11,160 bases of DNA from Saprospiraceae bacterium (GTDB taxonomy: Bacteria > Bacteroidota > Bacteroidia > Chitinophagales > Saprospiraceae). The DNA lies in the NCBI GenBank assembly GCA_020436865.1, contig JAGQXA010000296.1, positions 1 to 11,160 of the forward strand, read 5' to 3'. Each line of letters opens with the position of its first letter. The stretch's first letter is position 1. The notes under the pieces were generated by a model. The model did not search any database. It saw nothing but the letters and a program-made list of their open reading frames with translations, and had not been told where the DNA came from. Shown here piece after piece: positions 1 through 7,577 of the stretch. The position numbers and the translations under genes were made by a program.

Positions 1-3000
1 GCAATTCCGCTGCCGTGGCGGCTACCGTCCATTCATACCGGTCTTCTCCCAGCGACTGCCGCTCGAACGCGATGGGCCAGGTTCCCTGCGTTTGCCGGTC
101 GCCCGCCTCGGTCTGACTATTGGCCTGGGCCGTCCCGTTCACGTCGCCGATCTTGACGGCGACGAAGTCGGCCTCCAGATCGTCAGCCTCCAGGTCGTTG
201 TAGTTGATCACCTCCGGGAAACCTCCCCCTTGCCAAGGGTCGAAAGGGTTCACGAACACATGATCGGCGTCGACAAACCGCCAGCTGGTGTTATTGGGGA
301 AATGATCGACCAACAACAGGATCACCTTGCGAATGTCGACCAGGTCGAGGGTCGTGACCGCGCCCGAGCGATTGGCGTCGGCGGCAATGAGTTGGTAAGG
401 ACTGCCGAGGGGTTCAACGCCCAGAATGTGGCGCGTGATCAATACCAGGTCGTAGGTCGTGACGCCATTGGCCGGACCGGCATCGAGCGACGGAGTGATC
501 GTATAGTCTTCCAGCGTTTCCAGCTCGAAGGCGAAGAAGCCGTCGGCCAAGGTCGTTTGACTGAGGGCGCCGTTGACGTCGACCACCGCCTCTTCCAGCG
601 GTTCGCCGGCTTCGGTGGCGATCAGCCCGGAAACGATGACGATATCGGGCACGCCAAAGCAGACCTCCATGTTGTCCTGAATATCGACGGTCGTTTCACA
701 AAAAGCCTGGTTGCCCGCGGCGTCGGTCACCCAGATGGTTACGATCCGGATCCCCTGCTGGCCGCAGGTGTAGATCTTGACTGTATCGCTAACGTTTTCC
801 GAGAATGACAAAAGCAGGTCGCCCGGACAGTTATCGAAACTGCCGGCATCGAATTGCCAGGCCGACACGGGCACCATACCGGTTTGCATGATCTCCGTGA
901 TCAGCTCGTTGCAATAGGGCGTCGGGGCTTTACAGTCCTTTACCGTCACCTCGATCGAGGCATAGGTCGTATTGCCGCATTGGTCGCTCACGGTATAGAT
1001 GACTTCGTAGTCGCCCGGAGGCACATCGCTGTAGCTGTACGGATCGCCCGGCGTCGGATTCGGCAGGTTGGTTTCGATAGCGATCGTCACTCCGGCCGAA
1101 CAGTCCATCACCTCGGGCTCGGGCAATACGACATCGGTGTTGCAGTCGGCGTCTTCAAAGCACACCTCCAGGTCTTCGACCGTCACCACCGGCGCTTCGT
1201 CGTCGATCACTTTGACGATCTGCGCGTGCTGAATGTAGCCGTCGGGCGTACCCGGCGTACCGCTGTCGTTCCATCCGTCGCGATAGGTTCGGCAATCGGC
1301 ATCGCCGTCGCCGTCCCAGTCGACGGTCAGCTCGCATTCCGGAATTTCCACCCATACTTCCTCGCCGTACTGCCCGAAGATGCACCAGTTGATGACCGTC
1401 CAGGTGCGCACTACCTTAAAACAGGCGTCGGGCACCACATAGAAATAGGTATCCTCGTAGCTCACGGCAATGAGTTCGCACTCGTCGAAGAAGATCTGTG
1501 GTTCGCCAAACTCGGGTAGCTGGCCGTCTTCGCAGTTACCGGTCAGATCGGGCGGAAACTCGACCACCCAGTCGGACACCTGTTCCACGGTAATGACCTG
1601 CGTACAAACGATCGGAGCGTTCCCGCTGGGGTCGTCGGCCGTCCAGGTCCGGACGATCGTTCCCGAGGCGCAATTGTCGATGTCGACTGTCACTTCGTAT
1701 TCGCTGTCGGTGGAGCAATTGTCGAGAAAACCCGACTCCCCGTATTGATCGAGCACGCTGTAATCGCCCTGCTCGAGCGCGAAGGCCAGTTCCGACAGGT
1801 ATTCTTCGCAGCTGATGCTCAGATCGGGCGGACAAAACAGCAGCACCGGCGGCAGTTTGTCGTTGACCTCGACCTGTACTTCGCAATCGTTGTAGTTGCC
1901 TTCGCAATCGTAGGCGCGCAGGATCACCGACACGTAGCCATTGCCGACATCGCTGCAGCAGAAGGTCACGGTCGGACCGAAGTCGTCATAGTTTCCATCG
2001 CAATCGCCTTCGAGCCGGCGCACTTCGAAATGGCTCAGGCAGCAGTTGTCGTACACCCCGTCGGCAAATACTTCGGCCGGCACGATGGCCTCTCCGTTGT
2101 TCGTCAGGTCGACATCGGTGATCTCGTCGCAGACCATGGTCGGCGGCACGTCGTCTTCCACGTACACCGTGATCGTCAGTTGGGTCTGGTTTCCGCATTC
2201 GTCGGTAGCCACGTAGGTCAGTTGGTGCGGCCCCAGAGGTAAGCCCGGCGCCGGCAGGATCCCGCCGCTGGGAACGATCCCAAGCGGAGTGAACACCACG
2301 ATGCTGCTGATCTCGTTGCACACCCCATCGCCGATGGCCTCCGGCAGTGGGCCGTAGGAGCCACAGGCGTCGTCAGGTCCGCTGCCGATGCCGTTGGCCG
2401 ACAGGACCCACCAGTCGTTCTGCGGGTCGTAGCCGGCGGGACCGATCGTCAGCACCGGCGGTTCGTCGTTCACCTCGATGTTCTGCACGACGGTGAGCGA
2501 CTGGAACGGACTGCCGTCAGGCGGACAAAAATCGTACAGCGTCCAGCTGCGCACGATCAGGAACATGCCCGGACAATCTTCAAATACCTCATCGACGTAG
2601 GTCACCTCGATGCCGCAGAAAATGTCGCCCGCCGGCAGCAGGTCGATCCCGGCGATCTGCGGCCAGCCCGTTACCGGGGGCTCCAGGCTGCCCGGTACGT
2701 TCAGGCAACTGTAACTGACGTCATCCGGAAAAGTTACCTGTTCCAGATCGCCTCGCAGGATCTCGATCATCTGGGTGCAGGTGGTGGCATTTCCCGACAC
2801 GTCCGTCACGATCCAACTGCGGGTGATACGTGCCGACAAAAAGGGGTCTTCTTCGCAAAGGAACGACTCGAGTTGGTCGGTATAGGCAGCCTGCCAGGGC
2901 GAGCAGTCGATCACCAGCGGCTGGCCGGTCACCGATAGATCGTCGGGATCCTGATTGCACAGGATCTGGAGGTCGGCCGGGCATTCGATCACCGGCGGAA

Positions 3001-6000
3001 TGTTGTCTTCTACGGCAATGAAGCCGTTGCAGGAATTCCCGGTTTCGGGATTGAGAACCGTGTAGGGAAAGGTATAACCGACGTGGGTACTGTCGATCAG
3101 ATTGGGCGGCACGAACTGCGTCGTCGCGGGCGGATAGTGAAGGATGACGTCCAGCAGGTCGATGCAGGAGTATTCTCCTTCCAGCACCATGTCTTGCGTC
3201 ACCAGGCTCACGCAATCGATGTCGAGGCCGATCGTGATCAGGGGGTTGCAGGCAAGTACATTGGAGGGGCCGCTCACTTCAATCCCGAGTTCGAGTTCCT
3301 GGATACATCCGGGGTCGAGCAGAGCATCCTGGGCCGTCGGTCCGGCCGGCAGACCGTCGACCACCAGGGCGCCGGTGGCTTGCCCCGCATCGAAAATGGC
3401 GGTCACTATATGGATCCCCACCCCCAATTGGGCAGGATCGAACAGATCGTTCGGCAAACCGTCGATCAGGATCGTCAGCGTTCCGGCAGCTCCGTTAACC
3501 TCTTCTGCCGTCAGCACGAAGGCCGGCTCGTTGGTGCAATAGGAGGCGTTCAGGCCGGGAAACGACAGGGTCGGATAAAAACAGAGGTTTTCGACCTCGA
3601 CCATATCCCCCGACTCATTGGTCAGCGACACCGCATAACCCTGGCCTTCGACATGGAGGGCCTGCAAAGTGTAGAAGATCTGTTCGTCGGCCTCGTCCAC
3701 GATATTGTCATTGTCGTTGTCGAGGCCGTCGAGATCACCGGGCGTGAGAGCCGCGCCGACGTTCCATGGAAGCGGCAGCGCCGGCGGTGGCAGGCTTCCC
3801 GGATCGAACAAGCCGCTTACGGAAGCGATCTCCCAACTTTGTCCGGCCGGTCCGACGAGCTGGATCAATTCGGCGAACTGCCCGTTATTCTGGTCGGTGG
3901 CATTGTTCAGGCATTCGCATTGACTGGATCCGGCCAGATCGTAGAACGGATCGCAATTGGCTGCTCCGGCTTCGACAGTGACGGTAGCTTCGCAGCTCGA
4001 GCTGTTTCCGGCGGCATCTGTCACGGTCAGGGTTACGGTATTCGGTCCGAGGTGAGTGCAATCGAAATCCATCTGGTCGATGGTCAGCATGACCGGACCA
4101 CAAAGGTCCGAGCTGCCCCCATCGATATCTGCCGCCACGATCGAACCATTGCCGAAAAGATCGAGCGGCAGGATCAGATCGCTGCAAATGGGCATGGGCG
4201 CCTCGCCGTCCGATACCGTAATGTCGAAGCTGCACATGGCTGTATTGCCGGAGGCGTCGGTGATCAGAAAGACGTTCATCACGGTGCCGAGCGGGAAGTC
4301 CGAGCCACTCGGCAGACCCATCGTTTGCACAATGACCTCGCCCGGGCAATTGTCGCTGCCCGTCACCGAAAAATCGACCGCGGCCGTGCAGACGCCCAGG
4401 TCGTTGCCCACCAGGATGTCGGCCGGGCAAGCGATCTGGGGAACTTCGGCGTCGATCACGGTCACGGTGAACATACAACTCGTCGAATTCCCGTTGTTGT
4501 CGGTCGCCGTGTATTGGATCATGGAAATGCCTACCGGAAAGTCGGAGCCACTGCTCAAGCCCTGAGTTTGCAGGACGGCGATCGGCGGACAGGTGCCGTT
4601 GGCCATGGCGTCGGGGAAGGATACATTGGCGGTACAGAGCCCGGGGTCATTGTCGACCGTGATGTTTGCCGGGCAGTTCAATTCGACCGTGCAGACCCCT
4701 ACCCCAACGGTCGTCGTAGCCGGCGGCGTCGTGTACATGCCCATGCTTGCCGTCACCAGGTTGTCGTAAGTACCCACCGGAGTACCCATGGGCACATCGA
4801 CGATGTAGACCAGATCGATCGAACTCAGGGGGCCGATCTCATAGGAAAAGTACGGGAAAGCGGTCGGCACGCCTCCGACCCAGGCGATACTGCCGGTCGC
4901 TCCGGGTGCAGGCAGACTGGTGGAGTTGGCCGCTGTCACGTCGCTGATCGGGTCCAGCATATTGAATTCGAAGGATGCCGGCAGTTGATCGTCGATGCGA
5001 TCGACGACGATCGTTTGGTCGGAGGTATTGCTCAGCGTGACGGTGTAGGTCACCTGCCCGGGCGGCAGGAGGATCAGGTTAGGGCTGACCGATTTGGTGA
5101 TCATCAGCGCATCCGTGGAGGGAGGGATCGCGATGTCGGTCAGCTCGAAGTTGTCGGTGTACTTGAAATTGAGGTTGCCGCTGGTCTGTCCGGCATAGGG
5201 TTGGGCACTAGCACCCATTCCGACGCAGTTGGAGCGAAAGTAATAGCGCACGGAAACCATATGCCCCGATCCACCCATACTGCCGGAGGCCACAAAATAG
5301 AACTGGTCTTGCGTACCTACCGGGATCCCGACCCCACCCAGATCGGAGGAGAGAACCTCGCCGTTGACCAACTGATAGCAGGACGCATCGAAGTTGAGAT
5401 TGCCTGCCGGCTGAAAAGTGAACTCATCGCCATTCTGCACGTTGCCGAACTCATAGTCGACGTCGAAGTAGAACACCTGTCCGACGAAAATACCCGGTCC
5501 GAGCGTCGAGCCGACCACCTGGCCGCCGGCACTCGCCGAGATCGAATTGCGGGTAAAGACGTCTTCCGGGTCGACGACTACCCCCGGATCGGCATCGCTG
5601 ACCGTGAGCTCGAAAGTACCCGTTTCGTCCTTCATCAGATACGGATATTCGACATACCAATACAGCACGTCGCATTCGCCGGGCGCCAGCGTACCGAGGT
5701 ACAGCGTAGGCGCCTGCCCCCCGGCCAGCGCAAAGCCCGGCACGGTACCGGTGATGTTGCTCATCGTCGCTTCCAGGTCGGTGAGGACGCCGCCGCTGGT
5801 GTTGCAGATCTCGAAACCGATGTAGGCCGCCTTTGGTCCGGCCATTTGCGGCGGGCTGTTGGAGTCGGAGATGAAGAATGGCGCCGTGGTCATGCTGATC
5901 GTCACGTCGGTGGGCCCGAGGGCCTGCAGGGGCGACCACCAGGCAAGGAGCGGAATAATGACGAGCAGCGCAAAGATCGTTTTCCAGGAGAACAGGCGAG

Positions 6001-6052
6001 CCGCGCCTTCCGGAGAAGGGGTCGGTCGCACAGCGTGGGTAATCACCGGCAT
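1..6052 (-). CDS. Giant secreted HYR-repeat/dockerin-like surface protein (3' end beyond window)
   Basis: This minus-strand frame runs 2017 codons from ATG at 6052 without a stop and is cut by the left edge. An in-frame TGA lies about 25 nt upstream, so 6052 is the first usable ATG. Residues 1 to about 44 form a long signal peptide with a hydrophobic core (FALLVIIPLLAWW). Residues 48-310 are an uncharacterised beta-rich region; about 315-455 are DUF11-like (VTYTVTLSNT). HYR modules sit at about 457-532, 533-612 and 614-697. A Cys-containing module (QCECLNNATD onward) spans about 700-835. A chain of Cys-rich HYR-like modules starts near 1015, 1105, 1196, 1300, 1396, 1488, 1617 and 1701. A carboxypeptidase-regulatory-like domain lies at about 1808-1850, followed by dockerin-like repeats (1853-1912) and a VKIGDVNG motif near 1963. 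Proteins of this build in Saprospiria are secreted, often by the type IX system, and usually end in a sorting domain; here the C-terminus is missing. An adhesive or matrix role is inference. Confidence 0.93.
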   Translation of the reverse strand, partial: MPVITHAVRPTPSPEGAARLFSWKTIFALLVIIPLLAWWSPLQALGPTDVTISMTTAPFFISDSNSPPQMAGPKAAYIGFEICNTSGGVLTDLEATMSNITGTVPGFALAGGQAPTLYLGTLAPGECDVLYWYVEYPYLMKDETGTFELTVSDADPGVVVDPEDVFTRNSISASAGGQVVGSTLGPGIFVGQVFYFDVDYEFGNVQNGDEFTFQPAGNLNFDASCYQLVNGEVLSSDLGGVGIPVGTQDQFYFVASGSMGGSGHMVSVRYYFRSNCVGMGASAQPYAGQTSGNLNFKYTDNFELTDIAIPPSTDALMITKSVSPNLILLPPGQVTYTVTLSNTSDQTIVVDRIDDQLPASFEFNMLDPISDVTAANSTSLPAPGATGSIAWVGGVPTAFPYFSYEIGPLSSIDLVYIVDVPMGTPVGTYDNLVTASMGMYTTPPATTTVGVGVCTVELNCPANITVDNDPGLCTANVSFPDAMANGTCPPIAVLQTQGLSSGSDFPVGISMIQYTATDNNGNSTSCMFTVTVIDAEVPQIACPADILVGNDLGVCTAAVDFSVTGSDNCPGEVIVQTMGLPSGSDFPLGTVMNVFLITDASGNTAMCSFDITVSDGEAPMPICSDLILPLDLFGNGSIVAADIDGGSSDLCGPVMLTIDQMDFDCTHLGPNTVTLTVTDAAGNSSSCEATVTVEAGAANCDPFYDLAGSSQCECLNNATDQNNGQFAELIQLVGPAGQSWEIASVSGLFDPGSLPPPALPLPWNVGAALTPGDLDGLDNDNDNIVDEADEQIFYTLQALHVEGQGYAVSLTNESGDMVEVENLCFYPTLSFPGLNASYCTNEPAFVLTAEEVNGAAGTLTILIDGLPNDLFDPAQLGVGIHIVTAIFDAGQATGALVVDGLPAGPTAQDALLDPGCIQELELGIEVSGPSNVLACNPLITIGLDIDCVSLVTQDMVLEGEYSCIDLLDVILHYPPATTQFVPPNLIDSTHVGYTFPYTVLNPETGNSCNGFIAVEDNIPPVIECPADLQILCNQDPDDLSVTGQPLVIDCSPWQAAYTDQLESFLCEEDPFLSARITRSWIVTDVSGNATTCTQMIEILRGDLEQVTFPDDVSYSCLNVPGSLEPPVTGWPQIAGIDLLPAGDIFCGIEVTYVDEVFEDCPGMFLIVRSWTLYDFCPPDGSPFQSLTVVQNIEVNDEPPVLTIGPAGYDPQNDWWVLSANGIGSGPDDACGSYGPLPEAIGDGVCNEISSIVVFTPLGIVPSGGILPAPGLPLGPHQLTYVATDECGNQTQLTITVYVEDDVPPTMVCDEITDVDLTNNGEAIVPAEVFADGVYDNCCLSHFEVRRLEGDCDGNYDDFGPTVTFCCSDVGNGYVSVILRAYDCEGNYNDCEVQVEVNDKLPPVLLFCPPDLSISCEEYLSELAFALEQGDYSVLDQYGESGFLDNCSTDSEYEVTVDIDNCASGTIVRTWTADDPSGNAPIVCTQVITVEQVSDWVVEFPPDLTGNCEDGQLPEFGEPQIFFDECELIAVSYEDTYFYVVPDACFKVVRTWTVINWCIFGQYGEEVWVEIPECELTVDWDGDGDADCRTYRDGWNDSGTPGTPDGYIQHAQIVKVIDDEAPVVTVEDLEVCFEDADCNTDVVLPEPEVMDCSAGVTIAIETNLPNPTPGDPYSYSDVPPGDYEVIYTVSDQCGNTTYASIEVTVKDCKAPTPYCNELITEIMQTGMVPVSAWQFDAGSFDNCPGDLLLSFSENVSDTVKIYTCGQQGIRIVTIWVTDAAGNQAFCETTVDIQDNMEVCFGVPDIVIVSGLIATEAGEPLEEAVVDVNGALSQTTLADGFFAFELETLEDYTITPSLDAGPANGVTTYDLVLITRHILGVEPLGSPYQLIAADANRSGAVTTLDLVDIRKVILLLVDHFPNNTSWRFVDADHVFVNPFDPWQGGGFPEVINYNDLEADDLEADFVAVKIGDVNGTAQANSQTEAGDRQTQGTWPIAFERQSLGEDRYEWTVAATAAEL
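317..496 (-). other. Dockerin-like duplicated calcium-loop domain (within the giant CDS)
   Basis: Residues about 1853-1912 contain two copies of a dockerin/EF-hand-like loop plus helix. The first is DAGPANGVTTYD followed by LVLITRHIL; the second is DANRSGAVTTLD followed by LVDIRKVIL. The D-x-N-x-x-G-x-x-x-x-x-D spacing of type I dockerins is kept in the second copy, while the fifth-position Asp is replaced by Ser. The first loop lacks the Asn at position 3 and has Ala at position 5, so its calcium binding is doubtful. No cohesin is seen in this window. In Bacteroidota such domains occur near the C-termini of secreted proteins outside any cellulosome. Confidence 0.75.
4217..4684 (-). repeat. 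Two tandem HYR-domain repeats within the giant protein
   Basis: Two consecutive modules of about 76-80 residues each begin with a Cys-Pro-Ala turn (NCPANITV, then ACPADILV). Each carries an internal GxCTA strand and a shared LxSGSDFP-(V/L)-G segment, and each ends in a Cys-x-F-x-(V/I)-T-V strand. They are clearly duplicates of one Ig-like HYR unit. The DNA of the two copies is diverged, so the duplication is old. A third, more distant unit follows (about 3963-4213) in which the CPA turn is replaced by PICSDL. Confidence 0.85.
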
Positions 6053-6074
6053 GTGGCAGGATTTGTAGTTTTCT

Positions 6075-6083
6075 CAAAGTATA
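6075..6083 (-). promoter_or_regulatory. Candidate -7 element for the giant surface-protein gene
   Basis: Read on the minus strand this is TATACTTTG, resembling the Bacteroidota -7 consensus TAnnTTTG but with three bases between TA and TTTG. It ends 22 nt before the ATG at 6052, which would give a very short leader. No TTG was found at the expected upstream distance, so the call rests on the -7 match and its position alone. Confidence 0.3.
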
Positions 6084-6092
6084 CTCGAGCGA

Positions 6093-6120
6093 AAGTGCTT
6101 GGGGGTTTCCCAAGACACTT
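6093..6120. promoter_or_regulatory. Bulged 11-bp inverted repeat, possible operator
   Basis: The arms AAGTG-CTTGGG (6093-6103) and CCCAAG-A-CACTT (6109-6120) are perfectly complementary except for one unpaired A at 6115; the loop is GGTTT. No T-run follows on either strand, so it does not look like an intrinsic terminator. It lies about 10 bp upstream of the candidate -7 element of the giant gene, where a -33 element would be. That position suits an operator for a dimeric regulator, possibly the LuxR-type protein encoded divergently. The operator role is inference. Confidence 0.45.
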
Positions 6121-6249
6121 CGGTGTCGATATATTCCCCAACTGAGTTGCAAAATCCGTGCCGGAGTATGGGAAGCCCTCCTTTGGGGTCGCTTCGGACC
6201 AAGGATCAACCGGTCCACCGGAAATTTTTCGCCGGACCTGCCCGGTAGC

Positions 6250-6280
6250 TTGCAATAGCTGCGACGAGGTGTTATCTTTA
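6250..6280 (+). promoter_or_regulatory. Bacteroidota-type promoter of the PAS/LuxR regulator operon
   Basis: A TTG at 6250-6252 (-33) is followed after 20 bp by TATCTTTA at 6273-6280, which matches TAnnTTTG at seven of eight positions. Both elements and the spacing fit the consensus of the primary sigma factor of Bacteroidota. Transcription would begin near 6287, only about 15 nt before the TTG start chosen for the regulator and well downstream of the first in-frame ATG at 6158. Confidence 0.55.
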
Positions 6281-6301
6281 GAAACCACAAACACCTGCTC
6301 G

Positions 6302-7078
6302 TTGAAAAAAAACTACGAATTCATCGATCTGGCCAAGGCGTTCGGCAGTCAGCCCAGGGTACAAATGGAGCCCGACTACGGGGCCATTCTGGCCGAGCAC
6401 CCTCTTTGTCAGGGCCTTTGGGCGATAGGCCGGTATTTTGTACAGGTCGTGAACACCCATACCTGGCAGCCGGAAAAGGTGACGGGCGACAGCTTGGCGA
6501 TCACCGGCTATACCCAGGAGGAGATCTTTGCCATGAACCGCGACTTCCCCATGAGCTTCACGATTCCCGAGCACCTCGGCTTCTGCCTGATGCTCGTCAA
6601 GCTGGCGATGGAATACCTGCTGGAGAAACCCCTAGGCGCCCGGAAGAAGATCTTCGCCGTCTACTACTACCGTGCCCGCAAAAAAAACGGCGAACTGGTC
6701 AGCATCCAGCAACAGAGCATTCCGATCCTGTTCGACGCGCAGGGGTTCCCCTATATATTCAGCAACATCTTCACCGACATCAGCCACCTGGGGCCGACCA
6801 ACCTTCCGCAAGGGGTCCTGATCGACCGGCATACCGACGAGACCTTCTACGTCGAAGCAAGCCGGCAACAGCTGATTCTCAAGGATGCGCTTTTCTCCTC
6901 CCGCGAGAAAGAGATCGTCGCGCTGCTCGTCAGGGGTTACAGCAGTCGGCAGATCGCCGAACAATTGCAGATCAGTTACGAAACCGTGCGCACACACCGC
7001 AAGAACATCCTGCACAAGGCCGGGGTGAACAATACACAGCAGTTGATCCGATACGCACTCCTATACGGCAACCAATAA
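6302..7078 (+). CDS. PAS-like / LuxR-type HTH transcriptional regulator
   Basis: A predicted one-component DNA-binding regulator of 258 residues if translation starts at TTG 6302. Residues about 35-165 resemble a PAS sensor fold (SLAITGYTQEEIF early, then YRARKKNGELVSIQQQSIPI and a closing strand SNIFTDIS). Residues about 196-254 are a clear LuxR/GerE helix-turn-helix: LFSSREKEIVALL, then SSRQIAEQLQISYETVRTHR, then KNILHKAGVNNTQQL. There is no phospho-acceptor receiver domain, so the signal is probably sensed by the PAS-like part; the ligand is unknown. The reading frame extends to ATG 6158, but the predicted promoter lies inside that extension and the extra 48 residues look non-conserved, so I prefer TTG 6302; ATG 6365 would cut into the protein. 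It is transcribed divergently from the giant surface-protein gene, making that gene a plausible target. Confidence 0.85.
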   Translation: MKKNYEFIDLAKAFGSQPRVQMEPDYGAILAEHPLCQGLWAIGRYFVQVVNTHTWQPEKVTGDSLAITGYTQEEIFAMNRDFPMSFTIPEHLGFCLMLVKLAMEYLLEKPLGARKKIFAVYYYRARKKNGELVSIQQQSIPILFDAQGFPYIFSNIFTDISHLGPTNLPQGVLIDRHTDETFYVEASRQQLILKDALFSSREKEIVALLVRGYSSRQIAEQLQISYETVRTHRKNILHKAGVNNTQQLIRYALLYGNQ

Positions 7079-7088
7079 AACACTTTTC

Positions 7089-7553
7089 ATGATCGCAATC
7101 CATCCCTACCGGTCGGCCGACCTCGACGAGGTGGTCCGCATCTTCTTCGAAACCGTGCGCCATGTGAATGGCAGAGACTACAATCCGCAGCAGATCGAAG
7201 CCTGGGCGCCGATGAACCCCGACTTTCCGCGCTGGTCGAAGCGCATGACGGACAATGTTTCCTTCGTCGCCCGGATGGACCAGGAAGCGGTGGGCTTCGC
7301 CGCCCTTCGCGCCGACGGCTACCTCGACGTGCTCTATGTCGACTGGAAGCACCAGGGAGAAGGGATCGCCACCCTGCTCCTGGCGCGCTGCGAAGAGGAA
7401 GCCAGAAAGCTGGGCCTGAAACGCCTCTACACCGACGCCAGCATCACCGCCCGCCCCTTCTGCGAGGCCCGCGGCTTCCGGATGATCGGCGAACAAACGG
7501 TCGAATTGCGCGGGGAGGAATTTCTGAACTACCGGATGGAGAAGGCGCTTTAA
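7089..7553 (+). CDS. GNAT family N-acetyltransferase
   Basis: A complete 154-residue single-domain protein of the usual GNAT length. It should move an acetyl group from acetyl-CoA to an amine; the substrate cannot be told from sequence. The N-terminus IHPYRSADLDEVVRIF is the typical first strand and helix. Residues 79-99 hold the acetyl-CoA pyrophosphate loop (motif A): LDVLYVDWKHQGEGIATLLL, with Q89-G-E-G-I-A fitting Q/R-x-x-G-x-G/A. The segment TDASITARPFCEARGF (115-130) is the common motif B region with the F-x-x-x-GF helix. It resembles the YafP-like subgroup, which is a loose assignment. The ATG follows the regulator's stop by 10 nt, so the two are probably co-transcribed, and acetylation may be under the same signal. 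It is cytoplasmic, with no signal peptide. Confidence 0.88.
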   Translation: MIAIHPYRSADLDEVVRIFFETVRHVNGRDYNPQQIEAWAPMNPDFPRWSKRMTDNVSFVARMDQEAVGFAALRADGYLDVLYVDWKHQGEGIATLLLARCEEEARKLGLKRLYTDASITARPFCEARGFRMIGEQTVELRGEEFLNYRMEKAL

Positions 7554-7577
7554 CCCATCCCTTGTGCACCCTAATTT

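Noticed and set aside
3083..6145. A 1020-codon plus-strand ORF, and shorter ones at 92-808, 854-1519 and 1745-2242
   Set aside because: They lie antisense, in codon register, to the giant minus-strand gene. Their products are low-complexity, rich in His, Arg, Gly, Val and Asp, with no domain pattern, while the minus strand encodes clear HYR and dockerin-like modules. In GC-rich genes antisense stops in this register are rare, which explains the length.
5451..6290. A 279-codon minus-strand ORF across the start of the giant gene
   Set aside because: It is the shifted frame of the giant gene; its product is Arg-rich and shows no domain, and it covers the promoter region.
6406..7092. A 228-codon plus-strand ORF overlapping the PAS/LuxR gene
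   Set aside because: It is the shifted frame of the regulator. The regulator frame has a perfect LuxR-type HTH, whereas this frame gives only Arg- and Pro-rich sequence.
7554..7577. Possible bidirectional terminator between the convergent genes
   Set aside because: The 24-bp gap has no GC-rich inverted repeat followed by a T-run on either strand.
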